Source of the DNA: Inia geoffrensis
Lineage: Eukaryota > Chordata > Mammalia > Artiodactyla > Iniidae
Direction of reading: 5' to 3'
Length of the DNA stretch: 64,000 nucleotides
Assembly (NCBI GenBank): GCA_036417435.1
Contig: CM070903.1
Span: 60,550,001-60,614,000 of the forward strand
The position numbers and the translations under genes are program-made. Positions 39,001 through 51,000 of this stretch are shown here, piece after piece (position 1 is the first letter of the stretch; every line of letters begins with the position of its first letter). Under the pieces are notes generated by a model, which saw nothing but the letters and a program-made list of their open reading frames with translations, was not told the origin of the DNA and did no database searches.

Positions 39001-42000
39001 TTCTCTACACCCCGCCCCCTCAGCTTATATACACCCAGCTGAGCTCCCCATGCAGTGACGCGGGCCACACATTCCCTCCTGTAAACTCCTCTAGACACCA
39101 AAAGGTTAGAGGAAAGACTCGGAGCGCACCAAGAGCACCCCCAGTGTGTGAGCTTCTTGCAGCTGTTGATTGTGACTAAAGACACTGAGGCACAAGCCCA
39201 CCCTGAAATGTTGCACTGTCTGCCTCTCTCCTCCATTGAGGCCCAACCGGCCCCTTCCCTCGTCTCCACAGATCTCCAGGACTTCAAGTTAGACGTGCAG
39301 CACGTGATTGAAGTGGATGAGGGGAACACGGCAGTCATCGCCTGTCACCTTCCTGAGAGCCACCCAAAAGCGCAGGTCCGATACAGCGTCAAACACGAGT
39401 GGCTGGAGGCCTCCAGAGGTGAGCGAACAAGTAGGAGCCCAGCGGCCAGGGCCAGGAGGGAAGCTGGCCATCTCTGCAGCACTTCCCCAACCCCCGTCCC
39501 CGTGCCGGCAGCCCCCTCCCCATGCTTGTCTTCTCCCCTGACATTTAGCCCTGCGGGGTCCTGAAGGGATTGGCCTCCGTTGTGGAGGTCCCCTGAACCC
39601 ATCGCGAGGAATCTCTTCATCCTTTGAGGCCCTGGCAGATGCTGCCGAGCTGCCGCCATTGGATGAGGGCTGAGACTCTCCCTGTGCAAGCTCCCCACCA
39701 CCAGGCACACACAGGAGGGCTGCCTGACATACCAGACATCCCTGGAGCTGTGGGGTTCCCTGTTGGGAGACTGGGCTCTTCCCCCCCCCACCCCCCCACC
39801 CCCCCGCACAGCAGAGTGGGTAACACAACCGTCTCAACAGTCACAGCTTCCTGCTAAGTGGACGTGACAGCTGGTCCAGTGGCGACCAAGCTTTCGTCCA
39901 CAAAGTGCCAGCGGGGAGAGCTCTCTCTCAAGGCCAATCTTTCCACAACTGCACCCAAGGCCAGGTAGACCCTATGGCTGGACCCGACACTTCAAAATGT
40001 GCACCTTTTTAAATGTCCTAGAGATTTTTAAATATCTTTGTTAACTTTCTGGTTATGAAAGGGGAGTATATGTTTACTATAGAAAATACAAAAACCTTTT
40101 TTTTTTAAGGGAAAAAAGCCTAATCCTGCCACTCAGAAATAACCGGAGACTGAGAAGAGTATGAATGTCTACTGTCCCTAGCAGAAGCCTGGCAGTAGCC
40201 CCTAGAGAAGGCCTGCCCATTCCACAAGAGTCAAGGGCCTTTTCCTTTCCATCTGGCATTTGCCTAAGCAGCTCACACCTGGGGCGGCCCAGTGACAGGC
40301 AGGTACCAGACTCAATGAGCCTAGACTGCAGGGACATCCAGATTGCCAAGGGCAGGCCACCAGGAAGCTCAAAGCTGATGACCAGTGCTTTGCCTGCCAG
40401 GAAGCTAAACACCAACCCAGTCACCAAGTGTACTGTGAGTCGCTGTGAATCTGTCTCCTGTGGAAGGAAGCTGAACTCAGCCCTGGGACCCCACCCCCGT
40501 GGTACCCCTGGTCCAGAAGCAGACAGAGCCTAGCAGGCCAGTGATGCAGGGGGAAGGGCTTCCATGGTATTCATGGAGAGGGTGGGGCTTGGGGCTTAGA
40601 GTATCCCTCCCTGGCTGCAGAAATTCAGCAGTGAGATGGCTCAGAGCTGTGACCATGACAGAGACTGATGGGAACTTCTAAAGCCAATTCCCTCCTTCCT
40701 GGTGGCTTGCAGGAATGATCAGCTCATCTCCCATGTATGCAGCACGGGCCTCTCAGCCCTTACAAATGGCTCTGAGGCAGCACACATCATGCTGTTTTAC
40801 AAATGAGGAAACAGGATCTGAGAGGTTAATTAACTTGCCCAGGATCACACAGTTAGTATGCGGCAGATCCAGAGCTGGAGTCCAGGTCTGGCAGATCCCA
40901 AATCCTGCCTCCTTTCCATGGCACGCAAGCTCCCTTAAAACTTATAAAATGCTCTTCCATAGACCTGTGTATGAACTTGGGATGGTGGTGGGGTGTCAGC
41001 CAGCCAGTTTGTTAGCTGGTTGGTTAGTGTCACTCCCGACACTTCCGCCCCACTAAGTGTGAGGTTTTAATGGGGAGAATAGCAATTTCAGGTTGGGCTT
41101 GTTGGAATTCAGGTATACAACTTCTGACTTGTGCCTTACCTACCCCTAACCTTTGCGGGAGCTGCTGAGTGCAGTATTCTGGGCCCAAATTCATCCCTGT
41201 CCTCTCTTCAGATAACTACCTGATCATGCCATCGGGGAACCTCCAGATTGTGAACGCCAGCCAGGAGGACGAGGGGATGTACAAGTGCGCTGCCTACAAC
41301 CCAGTGACCCAGGAAGTGAAAACCTCGGGCACCAGTGACAGGCTGCGCGTGCGCCGTAAGGGGAGGGTCTTATTGACGAAGGGGGGCTGGGGCCGGAGGG
41401 GCATCCGGCACGTGTTGTGTTGATGCTACCCCTGCACTGCTGTCTCACTTCTTCCTCGTGACAGCTCTCTGCAGGAGGACCTTGGGGAGCCCAAGGGAAT
41501 TAGTATCTTGCCCCACTTGACATAGGTCATAAGCCCCTGAAGAGCTGTTTGATTCCAAATCCACAGTCTCTAGGCTGCCCCCTGGGGCTGGGCCACCTGA
41601 GGCAGGGCGGAGGGGATCCTCTGCGCCCAGTCCTGGTCCTACACGCTGTCCTTCCTCTCCTTGCCCCTCCAGGCTCCACTGCTGAGGCTGCCCGCATCAT
41701 CTACCCGCCAGAGGCCCAGACCATCGTTGTCACCAAAGGCCAGAGTCTCATCCTGGAGTGTGTGGCCGGTGGGATCCCACCCCCGAGGGTCACGTGGGCC
41801 AAGGATGGGTCCAGTGTCGCCAGCTACAACAAGACACGTTTCCTGCTGAGCAACCTCCTCATCGACACTACCAGTGACGAGGACTCCGGGACCTACCGCT
41901 GCATGGCTGACAACGGGGTTGGGGATCCCGGGGCCGCGGTCATCCTCTACAATGTCCAGGTGTTCGGTGAGTGTCTTCTGTAGTCCTCCTTCTCCTGGGC

Positions 42001-45000
42001 CTTCTCTTGTCTGCACGGCCTCTCTAGAAGCTCATAAGCTGAGGTTCAGACAGGGTCACGTGCCAAGTGAGTGATGGAGGAGAACTGAGAGAGTAGGAGG
42101 CCTTGGATCCCAGGGCCCAGGGTGTAGGGGCCTGGTAGCCCTTCCCTGTCAAGACTCTGATGGAGGAGACATGGGACCTTTTCTCTCCCCTACCAACGTC
42201 ATGGGGAAGGAGGGAGCCTTGCCCAACAGCAGTCCCCTCCCTAGCCTGTCTGGGCCTGGACGGAAGGGCTCAGCCTTTCTTACCTCTGCTCTGGTTTCCT
42301 GGCAGAACCCCCCGAGGTCACCATGGAGCTGTCCCAGCTGGTCATCCCTTGGGGCCAGAGCGCCAAGCTCACCTGTGAGGTGCGAGGGAACCCCCCGCCC
42401 TCTGTGCTGTGGCTAAGGAACGCCGTGCCCCTCACCTCCAGCCAGCGCCTCCGACTGTCCCGTAGGGCCCTGCGGGTGGTCAGTGTAGGGCCCGAGGATG
42501 AAGGCGTCTACCAGTGCATGGCCGAGAATGAAGTCGGGAGCGCCCACGCTGTGGTCCAGCTGAGGACCGCCAGGCCGGGTGAGTGCAGCCCAAGGGTCTG
42601 AGATTCCAGCTGAACATTTATGGAACCCTTTTCTCAAATGGAATCCAGCTTAAAACCCCAGTATATAAAATAAATAAAAGTGGCTTTTAGTTGTAAGTTT
42701 AAATTTACATTGACTTCCTAATAAGCCAGAAGTGCAGATTTTCAGTAGTGCAGCTGACCCATTTAAATACTGTATTTTAAAAAAAAAAAAAAAAAAAAAC
42801 CTTTTAAATTAGCTTGCAGAACCTGTGGCTTCCGAGAGTTCCGTGGAACCCAGCTGGACAGCCACTGGTCTAGCACAAAGAAAGGCACCTCTGCCTTTCT
42901 TAGTTTGATTCCTTTCAGTTGACATCTACATGGATTGAGCAGTTGCTATTTGCTCAGCACTGGGCTAGGCAATGAGGGGGATGCAGAGACCCTACCTTTC
43001 CTAGGGAGGAAATAAAACTTACCAAAGAATCAACTGGAGAAAAATACAGCAAGGAGTAATGCTGACTCATCTTTATCAGGAGCCAACCTCCTGCGCAGGA
43101 GGTCAGGTAGCAGAAACTAGTGTTGGCGGAGTCTGTGGACGCTTCCTGAAGGAGGAGCGGCCCCTCCTGCCTCTGAGATTCTCAGACATATTTACATTCA
43201 CAGTTCGCACCGCCAGGTCCCCGCAGTGGAGCAGGGAGAGGCCCACACTGTCCCATGGTGTGGATCCCACAGCGAAGGGGACACGTCCCCACACCCTCAC
43301 AGAATGTGAGAAAGAGGACGCAGGCTCCTGCACCTCAGGAGCAAATTGAGATGGTTCGCTCAGATGCACCTGGTGCAGACACAGGAAAACAAGCCGGCGG
43401 CGAGAAGCCCAGGCAGGAGCGTCCGGCTGTGTTTCCCTCCTGGCCAGCCTGGGGCACAGCCCTCTACCCCCACGGAACCCGGCTGTGTGTCCAGTGGGCT
43501 GATGGTCACTTCACATCCTGAGCCAGGGGCTCTTCCTGCCCTGGCAGCCCTTCCCTCTGGCTTCTCCCTGTTTTCTCCATGGAGACAACAGCCCAGCAGG
43601 TGGCCAGGGGACTAAAGGCTCTTCCTTACCTTCTCCTTCCGGCTCTGTCCTCCAGGCACCACCCTGAGGCCATGGCGGGATGCTAAGCCAGCCACTGCCA
43701 CACCTCCTGTGCCCCGGCCGGGACCCGGAAGCCCTGCCCAGATGCCGAAGGGCCACCCAGGGGCCCTGAGGCCGCCGGCGTCGGCGCAGCCAGCGCCCTT
43801 GCCGTGCCTGGGAGAGCAGGGGCAGGCGGCCCCCGCCGAGGCGCCGGTCATCCTCAGCTCGCCCCGCACCTCCAAGACTGACTCGTACGAGCTGGTGTGG
43901 CGGCCTCGGCACGAGGGCAGCGGCTGGGCACCGATCCTCTACTATGTGGTGAAACACCGCAAGGTATGGTGTCTGGCATTACGCCTACCTCTCGCTGAGG
44001 CTGGGCAGGGGCCTCCGCCCGCTGGCCATCTCCCCTTGAGCTCCTGAAGCCTGGATGAGTCATATCTACTGCTGATCGTGACCTTCTGATCCCTCCGGCG
44101 TGCTTTCCCACCACCTCCCGGGAAGCTGGTTGTGAGATGGGCATCTGGGGCCCTAAGAGGCCCGGGAAGAAGCCATGGGTGTGCCTCCAGGTCTGAGCCT
44201 CGCACACAAGCTTCTAGTCCCGAGGAGGGTTCGTAGGCTCCCTAGTGACCACCCAGTCCTCCCCTCTGCCGTTTGTTGTTGATGTTTTGTTTTGTTTTGT
44301 TTTGAATCTAAGTAAGCTCTGCTGGTGCATACCTGCAGGAACCCGGGCGTGGCAAGCTAGCTTTAGAGCCAGGAAAACAAACATCTGTGAGCAAGTGTTT
44401 TCTCTGAGGGCTACAAAATACCGCCTCAGTTCTCAGGATTCCTCCTGGCTCAGGTTTGACAAGCAGGCCTTTGAGCTAAAAGCACATCGTGTTGTTCAAA
44501 CCTCAGCTATTTCTCCTTGGCAGGAGGAGGTCTGTCCAGGTGGATGTGTTGGGAGCTGCCACCCCCCAGGCTGCCACCCCCGTTCAAGGCTGCACTCTCA
44601 CCTGCTGTGACCCCTCAGGGGAGAAGGACATGAAATTCCCCTTAAGAAAATATCCTTGAAAACATTTCTGTTTATCCCAGGTGCATGCTGTTTTTTTCCT
44701 AAGGCCATTAGACGGTAGAAAATTATTGTTCTTAGTGGATTTTTTAAATCTTATTTGATAAGTAATAATGTATCATAAATGCCAGGTTTTATTATGCATC
44801 TCTTTAGTTGTTGCTAAAAAAAGTACCATGTGCACTTGGTAGAAAATACGGAAAATATAGGAACGCGGAACGAAAAGCATTTATCAACTTGCCTCCCTCT
44901 CCAAAAAGAAACAAAACCAGCGAAACTCAGTGAAAGGTGCCGCCTGTGCAGAAGGTGTGCCCCTGCTCCGGACCCCGACAGCCCCGTCCTTCTGGTCTTC

Positions 45001-48000
45001 CTCTTAACACGCTCTCCGAGGAGACCTCCGGTCAGGACAGGTCCACAGAGGCACCTAAGGCAAAGCCGCCTCCTAGGTGGGGGTCGAGAGGGGGCAGTTT
45101 CTAATTAACCCTCGGCCTGCTGGCCTCTTCATAGGCAGCCAGCAAAGGGGGCGGATGAGTTTTTAACAAAAAGCAGTGTTGTTCAACCCAGGTTATGGGG
45201 CAGGGCTGGTCCTAATCCTCACTTCCCCGTGTAACTGGACACCTGCATCTGCAGAGTTGGAGACAAAGATTAGGGCAGGCCAAATGCTCGTGGTCCCCAG
45301 GAGGCAGGAACCAGCATGAGAGCAAGAATAATATTTTTCGGGCCAATAGGTGGCCATGAAACGGCCTCGCCAAGAGGCAGGCTGGCAAAGGCCACACGAG
45401 GTGATCCGGAAACGCCAGGCTGAGGCCGCATTCACCCTCTCAGTATGCGTGACAGTGACTAATTACTGTTCCATTTCTTATTTTCATTTCTGAGCCCAGT
45501 GGAAGTGAGGCCAGCGCTAGGAGGCAGAGGGAGAAAAGGGGCACAGGGGAAGTAAGAGGACAGTGCCCCGCTGGGTCTGGCTTCTGTTTGGCTCTGGCCC
45601 GTGGGGCACTTGGAGCTGTTAGGTGGACATTGCCAAGGCACAGTTATGTCTTGAAAGCAGTTTCATTCTTGAGGGACTAACGTGTCTTCAAGATCATCAC
45701 ACAAGAAAGGCTTTTGAAAGCAAAAATCAGCATTTGGGTTGTTTTTTTTCAGCCCCTCCCCTCTTGCTGGAGACTGGGAGTCAATTCAGCTCCTTTTCAC
45801 TGTTTCACATGCATGAAGCCAGCTTTCATTTCCTGGTGCATCTGCAGACCCTGGGCTACTGTGTTTGGGTTTCCAGCACCACTGGGGATTCTCAGTTTGT
45901 AAAACGTTCTCCCTTTGGAACAAGTCCTGGAAGCCTGACATGAATGAGCCCAGACCATCCCTGTCCCTTGAATAGTAGGTTTTGTTCTATTTTGGAATAT
46001 TCTGCTTGGGGAATAAGAGCTTTTCCTACCAGCTGTTTAATTCCTTCAGCAAACCACAGCTTCAGGCCCCGGCAGGCTCGCGGAGATGTGCACAGTTAGC
46101 AGTGAAGTCTGTGTCCTGAAAGGTGGGTGGGTGAGATGAAGCAACCTCTCAGCAATGCCTATCCGGAAGCCTGGAACTCTTTTTTTTTTTTTTTTTTTTT
46201 TTTTTCTTTAAGGAGCCAGGAATTTGAAGCCATTAAAGATTCATCTCTAATGGTTACAGTTCATCCACGGTTTTTAAGTTCTAAGCGAGGCCTGAGGGCA
46301 GGAGCAGAAAAAGGAGGATGGAAATCCTCACTGAGTGGAGGAAGAGGGGGCGCGGCATGTACTTGTTGGGAACCTACTGTGTGCCAGCTTCAATGCTCGA
46401 CACGTCACGTAAATCATCGGATTTAAACTTCAGAGTAACCTGAGAGGTTTTATTTGCTTCATTTTAGAAAAGAAAAGCTTAGGGATCAGAAAGATGAGGG
46501 AACTTGCTCAGGGTTACACAGCTGGTAACCTGTGTGTGGTAAGAGACACAATCCAGATTTGAACCCAGGATTTTCTGGCCCCCAGACTTCCTTTCTAGGG
46601 CAGGTTACGATCATGAGCTTGATCTCTGGAGTCAAGTCAGGGTTTCTGCGCTCACTGGCAATGTGGTCTTAGACAAATCACTCATCTCTCCAAACCTCAG
46701 TCTCCGCATTTGTAAGGTGGGAACAATATTAACGCCCAACTCTTGGGCTGTTGTCGTGGAGGCGTGTTATGGTGCATACAACGTGCTTAGTCACTGATTT
46801 GCCGGCACATAGTAAGCTCTCAAAAAATGTGGCCATTTCTGTGATGCTGCTGCTTTTATCATTCTCATCATCATGTCGTTAGAATATAAACTAAAGGTGC
46901 TGTGTTTGTTTGGTTTAAATAGATCGAGGAGAAAGAAAGTTAAATAGGGAGGTTTTTACACTTGATCTTAGCCAAAAGGCCGAGAAGCGATTGGGAGGTT
47001 TTTAGAAAGAGAGAGGTCTTTGGAGAAACTCTCAGCAATGTCAGCTGGGCCTTTTGACCCTCCCCACAGAGTTTTGATGAGATCATTAGATGAGGGGTCA
47101 GGGAGCCTGACTTTATTGTCCCAGCGAGGATGGATGTCCCAGAGCCAGCAGGAACGGTCTGCCTTCTGTAGGGCCACCTCTCCCCCAACCTGGCCCATTT
47201 TCCCTCCCTTTCTTCTGTCCTCTTGGGCTCAGTTCTGCTTTCCTTGCAACCTGCAGCCCACCCGTAGCTCCAGGCCGAGATGCCGGTCCTTATCCCAGCC
47301 ACCTTCTCCAGCAGGTCACAAACTCCTCTGACGACTGGACCATCTCTGGCATTCCAGCCAGCCAGCACCGCCTGACCCTCACCAGACTCGACCCCGGGAG
47401 CTTGTATGAAGTAGAGATGGCGGCCTACAACTGTGCAGGCGAAGGCCAGACAGCCATGGTCACCTTCCGAACTGGTAAGGGTCCAATGTTGCCCCCAGCT
47501 TGGGGTTTCCATGGGCCTGAGCAGTCCTACCAGGCCAGGTGGGTGTCCTGCTCACCTTGCCCCAGCTTTTCACCTTGAACTTTATCTTCCTTTCAGCTCC
47601 TGCCTCCCTCTGGTCTGCATGCCTAGGCTGAGGTCCCACCTCGTATCAGGACAGGCACCAGCTGGCCTCTGGCATCCCTTTGCCCCTTTCACACTCGGGG
47701 GCCACGTGCAATCTCATGACTGTCAGGCAGAGCTGGAAATCAGACCACACTTCCAGTGTCCTCTTGTTATTTCCATGGTCTTTGTCAGACCCCCTGGCAG
47801 AGCTTCGGGCGGAAAGGACTGTGTGGAAAGAGAGACCTAATGCACACTCCCTCTCGTGCTGATCTCAACCCATTTCTACCCAGGACGGCGGCCCAAACCT
47901 GAAATCATGGCCAGCAAAGAGCAGCAGATCCAGAGAGATGACCCTGGAGCCAGCCCCCAGAGCAGCGGCCAGCCGGACCACGGCCGCCTGTCCCGTAAGC

Positions 48001-51000
48001 CCCCGGCAGCCCCGAGGGCGGGAGTGACGAGCAGTAAGAACTGGAACCAGGTCCGCCGCCTCAGAAGGCTCACTGCTGCAGGTTGAATGGGGTCTTGAGT
48101 CCCGGAGTCCTTGTGACATTTTGATGGCCTCTCCCCAGTTAACCACAGCGAGGAGATATGGATTGGAGCTTTTCAAGGGCTTCTCCCAGGAGAGAATGAC
48201 CCAGAGAGCCCTAGGAAGATCTGACGCGGCCACCAGGGGATGAGGGCTGTGGGGTGAAGCCGGCCCCCATCAGGAACAGGCCAGGTCTAGTCACATTGCA
48301 ACCATCTTCTCATCATGTCCTTTCCTCCCGCTTCCTTCCTCCCTTGGGTATGGTCTCCTGCAGCCCCAGAAGCTCCAGACAGGCCCACTATCTCCATGGC
48401 CTCTGAGACCTCGGTGTATGTGACCTGGATTCCACGTGGGAATGGCGGCTTCCCCATCCAGTCCTTCCGAGTGGAGTACAAGAAGCTGAAGAAAGCGGGG
48501 GACTGGGTTCTGGCCACCAGCGCCATCCCTCCCTCCCGGCTCTCGGTGGAGATCACAGGCCTAGAGAAAGGTAGGGCCCTGGCCACTGCCCTCCCTGGTC
48601 CCCCGGCTGCCCCCGGCCCCCTGGCGGAGAAGGGAAGCTTTGGAGGGTCTTCTCTCTGCTTGTCGTCCACCCACCACCAGGCTCCTGTGGCCACTCTTGG
48701 TCGTGTTACCTCAGTCCCACAAGGCCTTCCTTCTCCCTCCTTCTCTCCATAATTGGTCCCAAGCCACCTCCTGTGTGGCTCCTCCTCTTTTTTTTTTTTT
48801 TTTGTAACTTTTTACTTTATATTGGAGTAGAGTTGATTAACAATGGTTTGTTAGTTTCAGGTGTACAGCACAGTTATACATATATCCCTTTTCAAATTCC
48901 TTTCCCGTTTAGGTTACATAATATCTTTTTTTAAAACTTTTTATTCTATATTGGAGTATAGCCGATTAACAATGTAATGATAGTTTCAGGTGCACAGCAA
49001 AGTGACTCAGCCACACATATACATGTATCCATTCTCCCCCAGACTCCCCCCCAACCCAGGCTGCCACATAACATTGAGCCGAGTTCCCTGCGCTATACAG
49101 TAGGTCCTTGTTGGTTATCCATTTTAAATACAGCAGTGTACATGTCAATCCCGAACTCCCTAGCTATTCCTCCCCCGCCCCACCCTTCCCCCCTTGTCAG
49201 TTTCTGTTTTGTAAGTAAGTGCATTTGTATCTTTTTTTTTTTTTTTTAGATTCCACTTATAAGGGATACCATATGATATTTGTCTTTCTCTGACTTAACT
49301 TCACTCATGACAATCTCTAGGTCCATCCATGTTGGGGCAAATGGCATTATTTCATCTTTTTTTATGGCTGAGTAATATTTCATTGTATATAAGTACCACA
49401 TCTTCTTTATCCATTCCTCTGTCAATGGACATTTAGATTGCTTCCACGTCTTGGCTATTGTAACCAGTGCTGCAGTGAACATTGGGTGCATGTATCCTTT
49501 CGGACCATGGTTTTCTCCGGATATATGCCCAGGAGTGGGATTGCAGGATAATATAGTATAGCTCTATTTTTAGGGTTTTTTTTGTTTGGTTTTTTTTTGT
49601 GGTACGCGGGCCTCTCACTGTTGTGGCCTCTCCCGTTGTGGAGCACAGGCTCCAGACGAGCAGGCTCAGTGGCCATGGCTCACGGGCCCAGCCGCTCCGC
49701 GGCATGTGGGATCTTCCCGGACCGGGGCCCGAACCCGTGTCCCCTGCATCGGCAGGCGGACTCCCAACCACTGCGCCACCAGGAAAGCCCTATTTTTAGT
49801 TTTTTAAGGAACCTCCATACTGTTCTCCATAGCAGTTATACCAATTTATATCCTCACCAACAGTGCAAGAGGGTTCCCTTTTCTCTGTGTGGCTCCTTTC
49901 TAATGAGGGTAGGAGTGCTTGAGTCCTTTGGAGCTTGCTTTTGGGGAAGGGCTGCCCAAAAGATCCCTCCAGGTCCTGAGCCTGGATGGGCTGAAGGGGA
50001 GGGAGATGGTGTCTCTCAGCCCCCAGGTTCAGTGAGTGTCTCTCCCCAGGCACCTCCTACAAGTTCCGAGTCCGGGCTCTGAACATGCTGGGGGAGAGCG
50101 AGCCCAGCGCCCCCTCACGGCCCTATGCTGTGTCAGGCTACAGCGGCCGCGTGTACGAGAGGCCCGTGGCAGGCCCTTACATCACCTTCACCGATGCCGT
50201 CAACGAGACCACCATCATGCTCAAGTGGATGGTAAGTGGCCTGGCACAGCCAGCAGTGGAAGACGGTGCTGAGCTCCATGTTGGGTGGGAGCTGGACGCT
50301 GCAGCCCGGGCAGGAAGCAATCACCTTTCTCCCTTGGCTCATCCTAGGCTGCTACCCCTTTAAGTGTTCCTCCACCTTCGTACCTGGGAATTGGGCCAGA
50401 GGGACTCAACCTCACAATACCCAGGAAGCTCCAGAGGGCACTTAAGTCTTTGAAGAAATGACCATTTGTTTCTTGTCTCCAAAAGTTAGGGACTCCTAGG
50501 CTAAATAAAATAATGAGTGATCGCTACAGCCCTGTCCAGAGAGCCTTGGGGAGATCATCAGAAATGTTTGTCAGGGTCTCCAGTGAATTTTTTATTAATT
50601 TTTATTGGAGTATGGTTGCTTTACAATGTTGTGTTAGCCTCCACTGCACAACAAAACCTATCAGCCATACACACAAAGATATCCCCTCCCTTTTGGACTT
50701 CCCTCCCATTTAGGTTACCACAGTGCATTAGGTAGAGTTCCCTGTGCTATACAATATGTTCCCATCAGTTGTCTGTTTTATACATAGTATCAATAATGTA
50801 TATGTGTCAATCCCAAGCTCCCAATTCCTCCCTCCCCACCCCTTTCCCCCTTGGTATCCATACATTTGTTCTCTACATCTCTGTCTCTATTTCTATTTTG
50901 CAAATAAGATCATCTATACCATTCTTCTAGATTCCACATATATGTGTTATTATACGATACTTGCTTTTCTCTTTCTGACTTAACTTCACTCTGTATGACA

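Larger units (their letters stand above)
16076..39271 (+). other. BOC: BOC intron 2 (23.2 kb)
   Basis: The largest intron, and the site of most repeat growth: a Tigger-like element (about 16807-17005), an old L1 3' end (about 18040-18190), a minisatellite (19280-19349), an AT-rich satellite (about 21286-21470) in an unassigned old repeat, L2 (about 23290-23740), a full-length L1 (26809-33650), an L1 5' fragment (about 35996-37359), L2 (about 37625-37750) and a MER2-like piece (about 38534-38692). Stretches 24.2-24.9, 25.7-26.5 and 33.7-35.5 kb contain open frames of up to 187 codons with no recognisable family; I regard these as chance. Confidence 0.9.
39419..41211 (+). other. BOC: BOC intron 3
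   Basis: GT-AG. Holds an almost pure C-run with A interruptions at about 39781-39806, an old L1-like AT-rich piece near 39990-40140 and an antisense MIR at about 40770-40930. Confidence 0.9.
43964..47314 (+). other. BOC: BOC intron 7
   Basis: GT-AG. Contains a (GTTTT)n run near 44285-44305, an AT-rich unassigned part at 44.65-44.88 kb, a long T-run at about 46170-46205, two MIRs in opposite orientation (about 46365-46590 antisense, 46610-46860 sense) and a truncated U2 snRNA retrocopy at 46958-46991. Confidence 0.9.
48571..50049 (+). other. BOC: BOC intron 10
   Basis: GT-AG. Most of it is a 1.1-kb L1 insertion (48784-49884) that itself carries a CHR-2 SINE. Confidence 0.9.
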
